A DNA stretch of 64,000 bases from Adenanthera pavonina (Eukaryota > Streptophyta > Magnoliopsida > Fabales > Fabaceae), in NCBI GenBank assembly GCA_026686845.1, contig JAIVEN010000014.1, positions 37,842,001 to 37,906,000 of the forward strand. The letters run 5' to 3'. This document shows positions 50,913 to 62,360 of the stretch, piece after piece. Both the position numbers and the translations under genes were made by a program. Under the pieces are notes generated by a model that searched no databases, was not told the origin of the DNA, and saw nothing but the letters and a program-made list of their open reading frames with translations. Numbering within the stretch: the stretch's first letter is position 1; the number at the start of each line of letters is the position of its first letter.

Positions 50913-51901
50913 GTATATACTAATACTTATCTTAATTAAAGTTTTTAACATTGAATCAATCCTAACTTTAGCATCGAAGTGTATTTAATATAAGTTGTAG
51001 GTGCCCCTCAAAAGTTCAAATGATATTACTATCATATAATGGAGCTGATCTGGATGACACAGTGAAAAGATGAAAAAGAAAGCCAGAAATTTGAGCATAT
51101 AGATCTGTTCTGTAAGTTTACAAAGTTAAAATTCGCATTTTAGTTGTGTATTAGATGAATTTCCTTGTTAAATTGTGTTTTTGAACAAGTCAGCATGATC
51201 AACATTCGAATTTAGATGCCCATTAGATGAATTTCAGCTTGCTATACATTGTGACAATTCTCGGTGTCCTTTGAAATTCGTCTGTTGAACTATGAAAATT
51301 CAAATTTTCAAAAATAAAATACCAATGTTATCTTTGTCCAACATGATGATTGTACAAATTTCCATTTCTCAAAATACGTATGTTGGAAACTCTTTACAAA
51401 ATGTTGAAATTCGAATTTCTGATTCAAAATTCGTATGTTGAAACATGCACACATTGTTGTATCTCTGAGAGATGAATTTTCATAAGTAAAATTCGTCTGT
51501 TGATTGTTTTATTGATTATTGCTTACTGTCTGGTTCTTCAAAGTTCAAACTTTGTTGAAACAAAGTTTGTCTGTTCATCTCTTGTTTCATGAACCAAGCC
51601 TCTGTCAGATGAACTTCCCAGTGAAAATTTGTCTGTCAGTAAGCTTTGCTGAATGGGCTAACTAGTAACTGGTCGAAGTTTGAATTTTGACCCCTCAAAA
51701 TTCGTCTATCCTGCCGTTACACGTGTTAAAACCAACAGTCATCCTCTGAACAGACGTAACCCTATTTGCTCTTTCTCAAGTCTGTTCAGATTCTCTCTTC
51801 AATCCCCATTAATTCTGTCTGTAAATCTTCATTTTCCACCGATTAATCTTCTTTTCACACCCTATAAACACATTCTTAGCATCATTCTAAATCATTCCTC
51901 C
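50913..51901 (+). repeat. Sirevirus-like intergenic region rich in AATTCGTCTGT words
   Basis: There is no open frame of note. Between about 51120 and 51720 there are more than ten copies of AAATTCGTCTGTTG-like words, alternating with AATTCGAATTT or their inversions. The same words fill the LTRs. Confidence 0.75.
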
Positions 51902-54108
51902 ATGAAAATGGCAAGAGCGAAAAATCCAGAGGTTGGAAAGGGAGAGTCTCAGCCAAAAAGAACCCTGAAATCCTAATATGCCTCAAAGGAGAGTGAGAAA
52001 CAGAAAAGAAAAGGTGAATTAAGCAAAGCAACTCCCTCCAAAAGGCAGAAAACTACTCCAAAGGCTGATTCAAAGAAATCTGGACCATCATCTTTAAAGA
52101 AAATAGAGCCTATGGTTCCTACTACTCCTGCTGCTGTTGCTCCTTCTTCGTCCTCCAGTACTAATTCTGGAGAATACGAGCTGACCACATTGCCATTATG
52201 GAGCAATGCTTACATTCAGGAGGAATATACAACAAAATTTGTGAGAAAGAAGGTAATAAAGCCTCATTGTGTGAATATGGAGGAATTTTTAATTTCTAAC
52301 AACTTTGATGCTAGGCTTTGGATGATGAGATATAAAAGTTTGTTAGAAATATTGGAGAGATATGATGATGAGGTAGTCAAGACTTGGTATGCCTCTCTGA
52401 AATACAACAGCAAGAAGAAGAAGAGGGAAATCAATCTGAGATCAAGGACCATCTGGCTAACAGATGAAACCTTTAATGAGCTTTTAGAAATTCCAGGGCA
52501 ATATGGCTTGAAGATTGACATTACTGCTTCTGGGTATATGGATGATGCAGAAACTACAGATGAAGAAGGTGGACCTTTCTTAAACTACAAAGAGAGCACA
52601 ATCCTAAATACCATGTTTAGAAGAAATGAGAGCAGGCTATCCATAAGCTTGCTGAAGCCCACTGACCTTAGTGCTCAAGTGAGAATCTGACACTACATTG
52701 TGTCTAGGATCATCTTCAACAAAGGAGGTAGCTTCAATTTGATCACAAGGGCAGAAGTACATGTGATGGTAGCAATCATGCGTGGGAAGCTTATCAACAT
52801 GGGACATATCATTCTTCAATGTATGATCAAGGCTAGAGATCAGAGGAAAGACTCCACAATTCCTTATGCAGCAATCATCTCCAAGATCCTTTAGTATGCT
52901 CGAATTCAACATCTTGAGAAAGGGAAAAGGAAGCCTACAGAGATCTTCAAGGAATATGAACTGCAAATGATTGGTATAGAGAAGAAAGATGGAAGATGGA
53001 TTGGAAAGGAAGCTGGAAAATCTGAAGATCTCTTCTTTGATGAAGATGCCTCCCTGCAGCAAGAAGGTACCTCTGAGGCTCCTCCAAGACCCACACCTCA
53101 GCCTTCTCAGCCTGTCCCATCTCCATCTCAGCCTACTCAAGCTCAAATTCCATCCACTCCCTCCTCCTAGCCAAGCCAACAAAGATCACTGAGCTGTATG
53201 ACAGTCTGTCTACACTCATACTCAGTATCAGAGATGAGCAAAATGCCAAATTTGCTCATCTGCAAGATCAGATTTATCAGTTGGCTAAGAACATGAAAGT
53301 GGTTGCTAATGCATATAAAGACATGAGGAGTGTCATTCCTGCCATATCAGCTCCACTTCAGCTAGGATTCTCTGAGCCTGTTATGTCTCTAACTCCTGAA
53401 CCTCCAAGTCCTTTTGTGCTAGCCTCTCCTGTTCCTGATGATGCTGTACATGATACTGAGGCTGTTGGCACATTGAGCACACCACAAGCCTCTAGTAATG
53501 AGGCAAGTCACGGTCCTTCCTTGGACTATGGCATGGAGGAAGAAGGTCCTCAGGAACCAAACTTCCATGAGCCCATTCTAGAAGATGCTCAGGACTCAAT
53601 TCTTTCATCTCAAGAATCTGAGCAAGTTGAGAGACTAGTGGTAGCAATCACCACTTCACCATTCATGCAAGCTGCCTTGAATGAAGAAAGAAGCATTGTG
53701 CCTTATGTTGATCTAGAGGCTATTGCACATAATGCTCTCTTGCAAGCTCAAAGACAACAGCGTGAAGAAATGTTTCATCCTCCTGCTCCCTCACCTGTTT
53801 CTTCTTATGGTTTCTCGGAGGCACGAAGGGCTGAGTTGGCTGTTACAAGGCAAGAAATTCATGAACTTCTTGAAATCTCTGATAATGAGGACACAAGTTC
53901 TGAAGTTTCTGTGTCTTTGCCAAAGCTCAATCAAAAACTGCCTTTTGTCTCTGTGCCTCTTCAAGCTATTCCAGTGTCTCAGATCCCTCCTCCTGTTGAT
54001 TTTGCACACCTTCCTGATGATGCCAAAAAGGGGGAGAAGATATCCGAGCAAACTGAAAAGTCTTCTAACAAGACTTACAGTAAGAAGTCAAAGTCTAAGA
54101 AAAAGTGA
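51902..54108 (+). pseudogene. Third ORF of the Sirevirus-like element
   Basis: The ATG at 51902 opens a Lys-rich start (MKMARAKNPEVGKGESQPKR). Four stops (about 51974, 52688, 52892 and 53168) and one frameshift (about 53170-53280) interrupt what looks like one protein of about 730 codons. The middle (52210-52890) resembles the domain called putative plant transposon protein: VNMEEFLISNNFDARLWM, KTWYASLKYN, IWLTDETFNELLEIPG and NMGHIILQCMIKA. The C-terminus is Pro/Ser/Glu-rich with a short coiled-coil-like part (ARFAHLQDQIYQL-like, about 53240). Some Sireviruses carry an env-like ORF at this position. I see no membrane segment here, so I do not call it an envelope. Confidence 0.7.
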
Positions 54109-54396
54109 TTAGAACTAATGGATGCTTGGTTCTTCTTGTAGTATTTTGTAATGTTGTTTTTCTGTTACTTTATAATATCTTGTAATGTGGCTCTTGAATG
54201 AAATGAAAAATTCTTTGTTCTAAATTCTATGATTGCCATGTACTATCCTTTTGTTGAAACTTTAAATGAATTAATGAATCTCTTTACTTGATCCACTGTA
54301 TATGATATCTTTTGAATTATAATGCATATGTTGAGGGGGAGCTTGTTAAAGCAAACCCAAGTACTAATCCAGTTTATGAGTTATTTTGTCATCATC
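54109..54396 (+). other. Sirevirus-like 3' untranslated region
   Basis: AT-rich sequence between the third ORF and the polypurine tract. No feature beyond a TGTAATG-rich stretch typical of plant 3' ends was seen. Confidence 0.5.
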
Positions 54397-54410
54397 AAAA
54401 AGGGGGAGAA
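54397..54410 (+). other. Sirevirus-like polypurine tract
   Basis: AAAAAGGGGGAGAA directly before the 3' LTR is the plus-strand primer site of the element. A similar AAAAAGGGGGAGAAG lies at 54025-54039 inside the third ORF. Confidence 0.9.
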
Positions 54411-56066
54411 TGTTGAATAAAGTGTTTTGATGATTCAAACCAACCTTCAAGAGCTTGGAGAGAAGATATCAAAGGTGCACAAAAGATCTCAAGTGAAGAA
54501 ATTCAAGAAAAACCAGCATAATAATAGATGTAGAATCTCTAACAGTATTTAAATTGAGTAAAAGACTTTGAATTGGCAAAAAGATGTTTTAAAACTATGA
54601 TTATATGTTAATTCATGGAATATTTGAAAAACACCCATCAACAGACAAAGTTTGAAAGGTTAATACTGATCTGTTGTTTTGAAAATTCGAACTTTAGCTT
54701 TGGAAATTCGAATTTCGAATTGAAAATGAACAAGTCTGAAAAGAGCCTTCTGTGATAGACAAATTTTGACTGCAAAAATTCAAACTTTGAAACAAGTCTG
54801 ATAAGAGCCTTATCTGACAGACGAACTTTAGGTTTTGAAAACTCAAATTTCTGACAAAACACAATTCATGAAAAATAAAAAATTCGTCTGAGGATATATT
54901 AAAGTTCATATGAAAACATAGTTTAGAAAGAGCTCTAAGATAGCCCACTGATAGATAAACTTTGATATTGAAAATTTCAATTTCATAAACAAAGCTTGCA
55001 AGTTTGTTATGATAATCTATTGGCATACGAATATTGGTATTTAGAAATCCAAATTTTGAACTAAGTCTAATAAGAGTTCTTTTTGATAGACGAACTTTGA
55101 ATCTTGAAAATTCAAATTTTGAAAAGATGAACTATTGTGCTTTATTGAGCTGCCCTCTGACAGACAAATTTTAGGTACCAAAATTCAAACTTTGAAGGCA
55201 CTGTAGCAATATGGGACTACTGTTCACACTTTTAAGAAGAACTTTTAACTTGAAAATTCGTATATTCCAACACAGAAAAATTTCTCAATGATGAAAATTC
55301 AAACTTTGCTTTACAATAGACGAACTTTGAAATTTAACATTGAAGTCTTTAGCTTTTGGTCTCTATGAAATTCGTCTATTGACCAACCAAAATTCAAACT
55401 TTGAATGTTAGAAGCATTAAATGTGGTTAGTGAACGGATAGTTTTTCAGAGTAATCATTAGGTAACTTCTCCAATGGATAGATTTTGTCTCTAACGTATA
55501 GTTAAGACCTAAATCTATAAATATAACATCATTTGAAGTTGTGGGTAATGATTTTAACATTGTATATACGGAGACTCTGTCAAATTCTCAACTCAAAGTC
55601 TTTTACTCTCATACTTTAGTCTTCTGCACTTAAACTTTCATATACACTTTAAATTAGAGAGTTCATTCATTGTAATCAATCTTATCTTCATGTGGAAGAA
55701 AGATTTTTTTGTGAGGGAATATCACAAGAGGTTTGGGAAGCACTTGGCTGGAGTGCAGAAAGAGAACATATAAGCTCTGAGAACAGAGCATCAAAGCTGT
55801 GCTGAGGCAATTGCAAGAAGCCTACTGAATTCTTGCTGGATAGTTGAAAATCTCAAGTAGTTACTTGGGGACTGGACATAGGTCAAGATAGAGAGACTGA
55901 ACCAGGATAAACGTCTATGCCAATCCTTCTCCTTACTGCTCTTACATTGCTATTATATTATACTCTGTTTTACAGTTTTGTTAGTCTTCATTATTCGCTT
56001 GACTTTTGCAGAAAATTTTAATCTTCCCAATTCACCCCCCTTCTTGGGAAGCCAGCTTATCTAACA
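54411..56066 (+). repeat. Sirevirus-like 3' LTR
   Basis: It starts TGTTGAATAAAGTG and ends TTATCTAACA. It has the same length and layout as the 5' LTR, with scattered substitutions. The short-word arrays are conserved. Confidence 0.9.
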
Positions 56067-56071
56067 ACTTT

Positions 56072-57205
56072 CCAATAACAACAACTCCCCTATATTCTCC
56101 AAAGCTGTTATTGGTAAAACCTAGAGGCAACAACATATGGAAAGGGGTTAACTCAACAACTTCTGCTCTTAGGCATCTTGAGGGTAAGTAACACTTTACC
56201 CTTGCCATCTAGTGTTGTACAATTCAAGTTCTCTTGGTCAAGGGATGTGCCAAGAAAAGACTTCCTTCAATCCATACCCATGACATTTCATTGTTTAAAC
56301 CATTACCGCTAATCGCCATCACCACTTAGACTAACTTCCTCGTCAACAACACATTATCCATATAGACCTTAATTTAAGTTAGAGAGAGAGTCATAGTTAT
56401 GAAAACTCTTTTATCAACTTTAGAATCCTTACCCAATATTTGCCTTTTAAAATTCTCATAACTTAAAGTATCTCCTACAATTTATTCCTACTTGTGAAAC
56501 TCTCGTTCAACTTCTTAGAACTTAATTCAAACTCACTTGCCACATATTGCATCATACAGGATATCATAACAATCTTCTTCCAAGACTACACTGGCCCATA
56601 CTGCTCCACACTGAATATCATAACAGTCCTTGTCCAATCCATACTGGTCGTCCTCTAATATACAAAGCTTATCGATACATCTATTTTTGAATAGACCTCC
56701 TTCCTCATAGTTTAACTTCATCTCCTTCTAGACTCTTATCAACTAGAAATTAGACAAGAGTCTTTTTCCCAACTTGGGTTCAGCCTAAAGGACATTGGTA
56801 ACCTCTTAACCACTTCTCATATTCTTTTAGCATTGCTTGACCATCTTTTTCATTCCAAAAATATCCAACGACTTCCTTTACCATCTATGACTGTTACCGC
56901 CTCTACACTGTCACTGCCAAGGTCTTCATCATCCGACACCATCATAGCTCTAAGACGCTTGTCTTTTACTCCAAATACAAATTCTTGCTAATTAACTCAT
57001 TCTCTATCATTGCTGTATCCAACTTAGTATCCAAACCAACAGATTGGATTCTCTCATGGTTCTTCCATTGCTTCAAAATACCTCAAGATTCAAACTTCCA
57101 GATTCAATTTCCAGTTCCATATTCAATACTTACAATGCCTACCACTTTATATTGCTCGACAACTTACCCTTATCTCCTATGATTAAGGTTACTCCACTTC
57201 CTTTG
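56072..57205 (-). other. G2 interior, middle part
   Basis: Continuation of G2 after the Sirevirus. On the minus strand a VMGMD word followed by a stop (about 56285) and LNCTTLDGKGKVLL (about 56230-56190) vaguely recall the end of a gypsy protease. The rest is unreadable in all frames. A short Cys/Asp-rich frame at 56533-56721 contains an imperfect internal repeat (EDDQYGLDKDCYDIQ and EEDCYDILYD). Confidence 0.4.
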
Positions 57206-57210
57206 CTAAT

Positions 57211-59715
57211 TGTAACACCTTACTCCCAAATACCTCATAACATGATCAAAAACTTAAAAAACTAACCAAACATAGCCTAAAAATCTCATATTTTACCTTC
57301 CAAACATTAGAGTAGTGGAACAAAATTCAAAAGACACTAGAACTGGGCTAGGGCCGTGGCTATTATAGTATCACCGTGCCCTCGGAGTCCTCTATTTCAC
57401 AGGCACCACGACCTACTTCTCTGGCGCAGTGACGCCCCCTGCTGGTTTTAAACTAGCAAATTTTAACAACCCTGGGCTAACTTCCGACTTGCATAACTTT
57501 ATACTCTGACCTTTGGATGACCTAATTCCAACTTCTACAAGCCAATCTTGTCCCAATCTAACCATGGACACTAATTTTGCTTCAATCCAACTCCGTATGG
57601 AGATTTTGGATACCCGACATCATTTTGACCACTTTTTGACCAAAACATATTACTTACAATTCTCATTTGCCACCTAAGGCAATTTGACCATTCGGGGCCA
57701 TTCACACAAGTCCTAATCTACTTAATCAACTTGTCCAAAGATGTTTCATCTCAAAGGAACCACTCCTATGAGATTTGACCCCCTTAAACCTTAAATTGAC
57801 AAAGTGGGCTATAGGACCAAAACTCACATACTTGGCCCAAAACTCTCTTTGGGCTCACATATACTACTATATTGCATCAACAACACTCCATACCATGCAT
57901 GCATCACATAACATCACATCCAACACTGCTCCACATCAATATCACATATATAACCATCACATTTAACCACCATACATAAACATACATCCATTACAGTCAT
58001 ACTATACTACTTAGCATAAAATACACAACTCTACACAATACATTACATAGACTTGATATCCCCATGAGTGGTACCCTACTCCCTTGACTTCTTTAGACTA
58101 ATGCCAGAACCTTCACCTAAAATGTTAGTTCATAGGAAAATGGGTGTAAGACAAAGTTTCAATAACCAAGAACAACCACACGCATAAATATATAACTCAT
58201 ACAATCTCATGAATGTAATATGAAATGGAATGCATGTCTCCTTTGCACATAGCTAGAACCAGGAGCTATCGTCATAACAAAACATTTCGTATAGGTGATT
58301 CTCTTCTAATAGTCAGTGAAGATTGATTCCAGGACACCACCAAGCTCACCTCCCACTTGTATACCTAGCCAAAGGTAATACTAATGTTTGGATCGTAGTT
58401 CTCCTTCCCTTAGACCACCTCAAATTGATGGTGATTTAGGGAAGGTGCAGTCCACTGCTGCCTGGCTCCCCTGGTCATAATGGAGGATTTAGTGATAGGG
58501 ATCCTATCCTTATCCTCCCTTATCATATATCATATCATATCATTGTATATCATATCATCACCACCATCTAATCACCATATACCTTACAATGTCATATGGT
58601 GATGCTCATATCATATCATCATATAATTGTTATCATCATGTTTCACAATGTCATGCATGCATCATGTAATGTCACATCATCATCATCTCTAATCATCGTC
58701 ATAATCATTATACACTATGTGTCTAGTCGTGTGCATACCACAATATAAAGACAAACCAAACACACGCACATATCAATATCGTGGTATGAACGGAAATATG
58801 CATATACACACATATATATAATAACACACGAAACAAATAGTACAAACACCAAGTTACCTCAAGTTGTCAATTCCATATACACGTGATTCCATGAACTTCT
58901 TAGGTTGTCGAACACAAGTTGTACTCTGCCGGTCAACCAATTAATCTTTATAATACTGTAATACCACAATTAACATAATATACCACTTAACCAAAAACCA
59001 CAATTCAACTATATAGGCTTAACCCAAGGTTCTAATACCAATTCCATCTACCATTGAACTCCTAAAGACCATTCAAACTCTACTCAACCATATATACTGC
59101 GGATTGCCAAATGCCTCAACCGAAAATAACCTAAGGTTAAGCTTAAATCATGTATGCTCCTTCCAAAACTGATACCCAAGGATCACAAACACTAAATCAC
59201 ACTCCATTGATCCCATTTCATCCATTTTAATTGGTGGATTTCAGCCTAACACCGAAAAGACAACATATCTCAAAAATATCTAACTCAAAACTGAAGAAAA
59301 ATGGAGCGGGAGGAGTAAAGATCACTTACCAGCGATTTAGCAAGCTTCTAGAGTCCAGAAATGATCTCCCTTGGTTGGATTTCTTAGCCCTAGCTCTACT
59401 TCTTCTTTCTTCCTCTGTTTCTCTCTTACTCACTCCTTCTCGATCTGATTGAAATGTTTCTGATTTTAACAAATCTGAGGCGTGGTGTCACAGCAACGGG
59501 TTAGTTCACCATGAAACGAGTACTCTTGGCCAGAAAAATGTTTCAGAATTTGTAGCTTGTTCACTGCAACAATCCTGCTTCTCGCCGTAGTATGGAGCTC
59601 ATTTTTCCTCCACTTGATTCTTTCCTCCGTCTTGATTCTCCGATGCTGCACACAATGCCAATTATACTTTGTTAGCTAGGAACCAAGTCAAAATAATGTA
59701 ATGAGAGTTGTTACA
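57211..59715 (-). repeat. Solo family-A LTR (copy 4), TSD CTAAT
   Basis: It runs from TGTAACACC at 57211 to GTTGTTACA at 59715, with a perfect 5-bp duplication CTAAT at 57206-57210 and 59716-59720. It neither follows a polypurine tract nor precedes a primer site, so it is a solo LTR inserted into G2 rather than one of its own LTRs. The CAT/ATC-rich block is at about 58515-58700. Confidence 0.92.
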
Positions 59716-59720
59716 CTAAT

Positions 59721-60440
59721 TTCCTCTCAGGGATCCCATATATGAAAAAGTACAGATCATTGAAATTCTCTTATCCTCATTAGTCTCTCATATTTACTGG
59801 GATGGGTCACGGATCTTCACAAGCCAGTCTTCCAAGGATGTGCACTCCATAACTGATAACTGCTCTGTGATTTTCAGGCAAGCTCCCATAGTCTCAATAC
59901 TTAGTCAAATACTCCTTCATCATTGCAAGCCCTCCTTTCCAACTTAAACACTGCTAATTGCTTCTTTTATTCTAGGGTGCAATCCATAACACTGAATATT
60001 ATTTCCAATAAGTCTATCCATTCCTTAACCACTGTAGGATCCATTTTTCCTTTGAAAGCTTGAATTTGAAAGTCTTTCAATTGAAAGAAGATACCTTTTC
60101 TTCTAATCCTTGTGGCTCTCTTTAGCACCATCACATCTGCATCTTTTCCATCATTCAAATCCATGTACACTTCGTCCTCCTCATTCATATTGCCTTATCC
60201 ATGCTGACTTAGCTATTATAACATTCAAATTCACATACATAAGTGCTTCCTCATTCATATTACCATACCATTCTTTAGCTAATTTCCTTATTCACATCCA
60301 CATACCTTTACTAGCTCAACTACTCTTGCATTTTATGTAATGTTTCTCCTAATAGCTAACTCGGTCATTCAATCTAGCCATTATCCCTAACATCACTCCT
60401 GTGAACTCATTATTGCTTTGTTTACCTCCTGCGACGCATG
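59721..60440 (-). pseudogene. G2 gag N-terminal part, broken
   Basis: A clear gag piece on the minus strand is FFQLKDFQIQAFKGKMDPTV followed by EWIDLLEIIFSVMDCT (60090-59970), like the start of chromovirus capsid regions. Just upstream is the acidic DEVYMDLNDGKDADVM, which matches the G1 gag words MYVDLNAEEGNSDDN. An Arg-rich start near 60440 mirrors the MSRRGR start of G1 gag. Stops occur between the pieces. The capsid part downstream is cut by the solo LTR. Confidence 0.7.
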
Positions 60441-60574
60441 TTTCCCTTTTATACAAAAAGCAACTTATTTCAGTTACATGACTTTGGACTAGTATTACAT
60501 TAGGAATATACAAGTTTATATAATTCATATTGTGCCAAGTATTACCACAAGCAGAAACAATGACCTAAACTAGT

Positions 60575-60586
60575 GCTCTGATACCA
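60575..60586 (-). other. G2 primer-binding site (tRNA-iMet type)
   Basis: The minus strand reads TGGTATCAGAGC, a perfect match to the common plant primer site for initiator Met tRNA, three bases after the LTR end at 60590. Confidence 0.92.
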
Positions 60587-60589
60587 AAA

Positions 60590-60713
60590 TGTCACACCTT
60601 ACTCCAACACACCTCCAATCTTGACCAATTTTCTCAAAAACTAAGCAGACAAAACAAAACACCAGAACAACTAAAACAGAGTGCAAAGCCACGATTGCTA
60701 TAATGCCGTGGTG
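60590..60713 (-). repeat. Remnant of the G2 5' LTR (family-A copy 5)
   Basis: TGTCACACC and about 124 bp of family-A LTR follow the primer-binding site, then the match stops. About 2.3 kb of LTR is missing, replaced by segment X copy 2. Confidence 0.85.
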
Positions 60714-60993
60714 GCAATACACCTAATCTTGTAAAAAGTGCAAATTACCTATTCTCGTGTGATATATGAGTCTCCGACAAATCTTTCTTCCTCTCATGTC
60801 TTTGTCTAAAGGATCAATCTCGCCTTTTCCTTCTACCACCCTACCCTAACAATCTCAAGTAAAGCTTTGAAAAATTTGTGTGATTACCTCTAGTTCCCCC
60901 TTCTCTGGCTCTTAGGCCCTGTATTTATAGATGATATTGCCATTTATTTTTTTACTTCAATATATTTCAAATTTAAAAGATGAGAATCCTATA
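60714..60993. repeat. Flank segment X, copy 2
   Basis: A second copy of 39241-39518. It ends in CCTATA, the G2 target site, and then continues into the rest of the Tat LTR without G2, as an empty site would. Confidence 0.9.
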
Positions 60994-61410
60994 AGGATAA
61001 TGCCTTGATCTCATAATCTTTTTTTCAAAATTATTGAATCCCATTTAAAAGATATTTATTATTATTGATCTAATTCCTCCTTCTTCTTGCTTTGTATTAT
61101 TTATATATTTTTTCAGATCTTATGGATATGGAAGTTAACAAGATTTAAAAGATAATTCCTTGATATTTTTTATTTTTATATATTTTAATCAGAAGATAAT
61201 CTCCAAATTTTGCTCTAAAATCATTAAAGATAACCCATGAATATTTTATATTTTAATCTCTTTAATATTTTGAATTTTCTATGGGATAATCTTCTAAGAT
61301 ACTATGAGTTTTTATTATTTTTTTTATGAACCTTAGAAGAGACAATTTTTATTTATTTTATGTGTTTATTATTTTTTGTTAAATAGGCCAGATAAAATAC
61401 GGTATTCACA
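60994..61410 (-). repeat. Tat/Ogre 5' LTR, outer part
   Basis: AT-rich continuation of the Tat LTR beyond the G2 target site, ending GGTATTCACA at 61410, that is, TGTGAATACC on the minus strand, the LTR start. No coding content. Confidence 0.6.
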
Positions 61411-61821
61411 AACACAAGTAACATTTTGATTAAGGAAAATAGATTACGAAGTTAAGGGTATTTTTTTAAAAAAATATTATAAATCATTCAAAAAGTGGAA
61501 TCTACATTAAACCCAATTCCCCTATCATTTCTATCATAGCAAGCGACTCCTAAATTTGTTACTATGAGTTACAAAATTTGTCATTAATGATATTTTTGCA
61601 GTAAACGAAAACTTGTTATCTATATTTTAAAAAAATAGTATGTTAATTTTTAATTTTGTTTTATTATTAAGTTCCAAACTAGACAACTGAAGTGCAAAAT
61701 TGTGACAATATTTTGGATAACTCAATCTTGAAGGTGGACTTGCTTTTATATGCATATCGATATATAATCAAATAGAAAAATACCGATACAAGAGCTATGG
61801 ATAAAAGCTACATTCAAATGC
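61411..61821. other. Unassigned AT-rich DNA between the Tat LTR and a CACTA
   Basis: I see no open frame, repeat or known motif. This may be the only non-transposon DNA in the window, or an older unrecognised element. Confidence 0.4.
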
Positions 61822-61844
61822 CACTACACTAAAATTGGGAATAG

Positions 61845-62360
61845 TTGGCATTTATTTTTTTATCTTTATTACCGTTTTCAAAACGCCATTTAATAACGTG
61901 CTGATGAAAATCGTACAAAAACGTTGGCATTTAAGAAATACCAACTAAAGTCTGACTTTAGATGACGTTTATCTTAGAAATGCCAAATAAAGTCACCTTT
62001 TAGTTGGTGTTTTAGGGGTAAACGTCAACTAAAGTCTGACTTTAGTTGGCGTTTGTTAGATAAACACTAACTAAAGGGTGACTTTAGTTGGTGTTTCTAA
62101 TACAAACTCCATCTAAAGTATGACTTTAGTTGGTGTTTATCATTCATGACTTTAGTTGGCATTTGTTAGATAAACGCTAACTAAAAGGTGACTTTAGTTG
62201 GTGTTTCTAATTCAAACTCCATCTAAAGTATGACTTTAGTTGGCGTTTATCATTCAAATGCCAACTAAAGTCTAAATTTAGTTGGCGTTTCCCATTTAAA
62301 AGCCAACTTTTTTCATTATTGAATAATTTAGTTGGTGTTTCCAATAGAAAAGCCAACGAA
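61845..62360. repeat. Subterminal repeats of the 61.8-kb CACTA, with 110-bp duplication
   Basis: More than fifteen copies of GACTTTAGTTGGCGTTT-like words occur in both orientations. A 110-bp unit is directly duplicated (62038-62147 and 62148-62257). These would be transposase-binding sites. Confidence 0.88.

Larger units (their letters stand above)
44275..56066 (+). mobile_element. Full-length Sirevirus-like Ty1/copia element, TSD ACTTT
   Basis: The two LTRs are equal in length (44275-45930 and 54411-56066, 1656 bp each), and a perfect 5-bp duplication ACTTT flanks the element (44270-44274 and 56067-56071). The order is PBS, gag, protease, integrase, RT, RNase H, a third ORF and a polypurine tract. 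Integrase before RT defines Ty1/copia; the large gag, the extra 3' ORF and the long repeat-rich 3' region fit Sireviruses. By eye the LTRs differ at about nine positions in the first 150, so the insertion is not recent. All frames carry stops, and RT and RNase H have lost catalytic residues. Confidence 0.93.
39519..60713 (-). mobile_element. G2: gypsy element with family-A LTRs, no recognisable pol
   Basis: The 3' LTR is 39519-41964. The right end has a perfect primer-binding site and the first 124 bp of the 5' LTR (60590-60713). The interior is 41965-44274, 56072-57205 and 59721-60589 once the Sirevirus and the solo LTR are removed, about 4.3 kb in all. A polypurine tract AAGGAGGGGAGAA lies on the minus strand just inside the 3' LTR (41965-41980). 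Only a gag N-terminus is recognisable. It is related to G1 by LTR, primer site and gag, but shorter inside. Confidence 0.8.

Noticed and set aside
56533..56721. Cys/Asp-rich repeat frame as a small secreted peptide
   Set aside because: There is no signal peptide and no homologue that I recognise, and it lies in decayed G2 interior.
57211..59715. This LTR as the 5' LTR of G2
   Set aside because: It has its own CTAAT duplication and no primer-binding site next to it; the real primer site is at 60575-60586.
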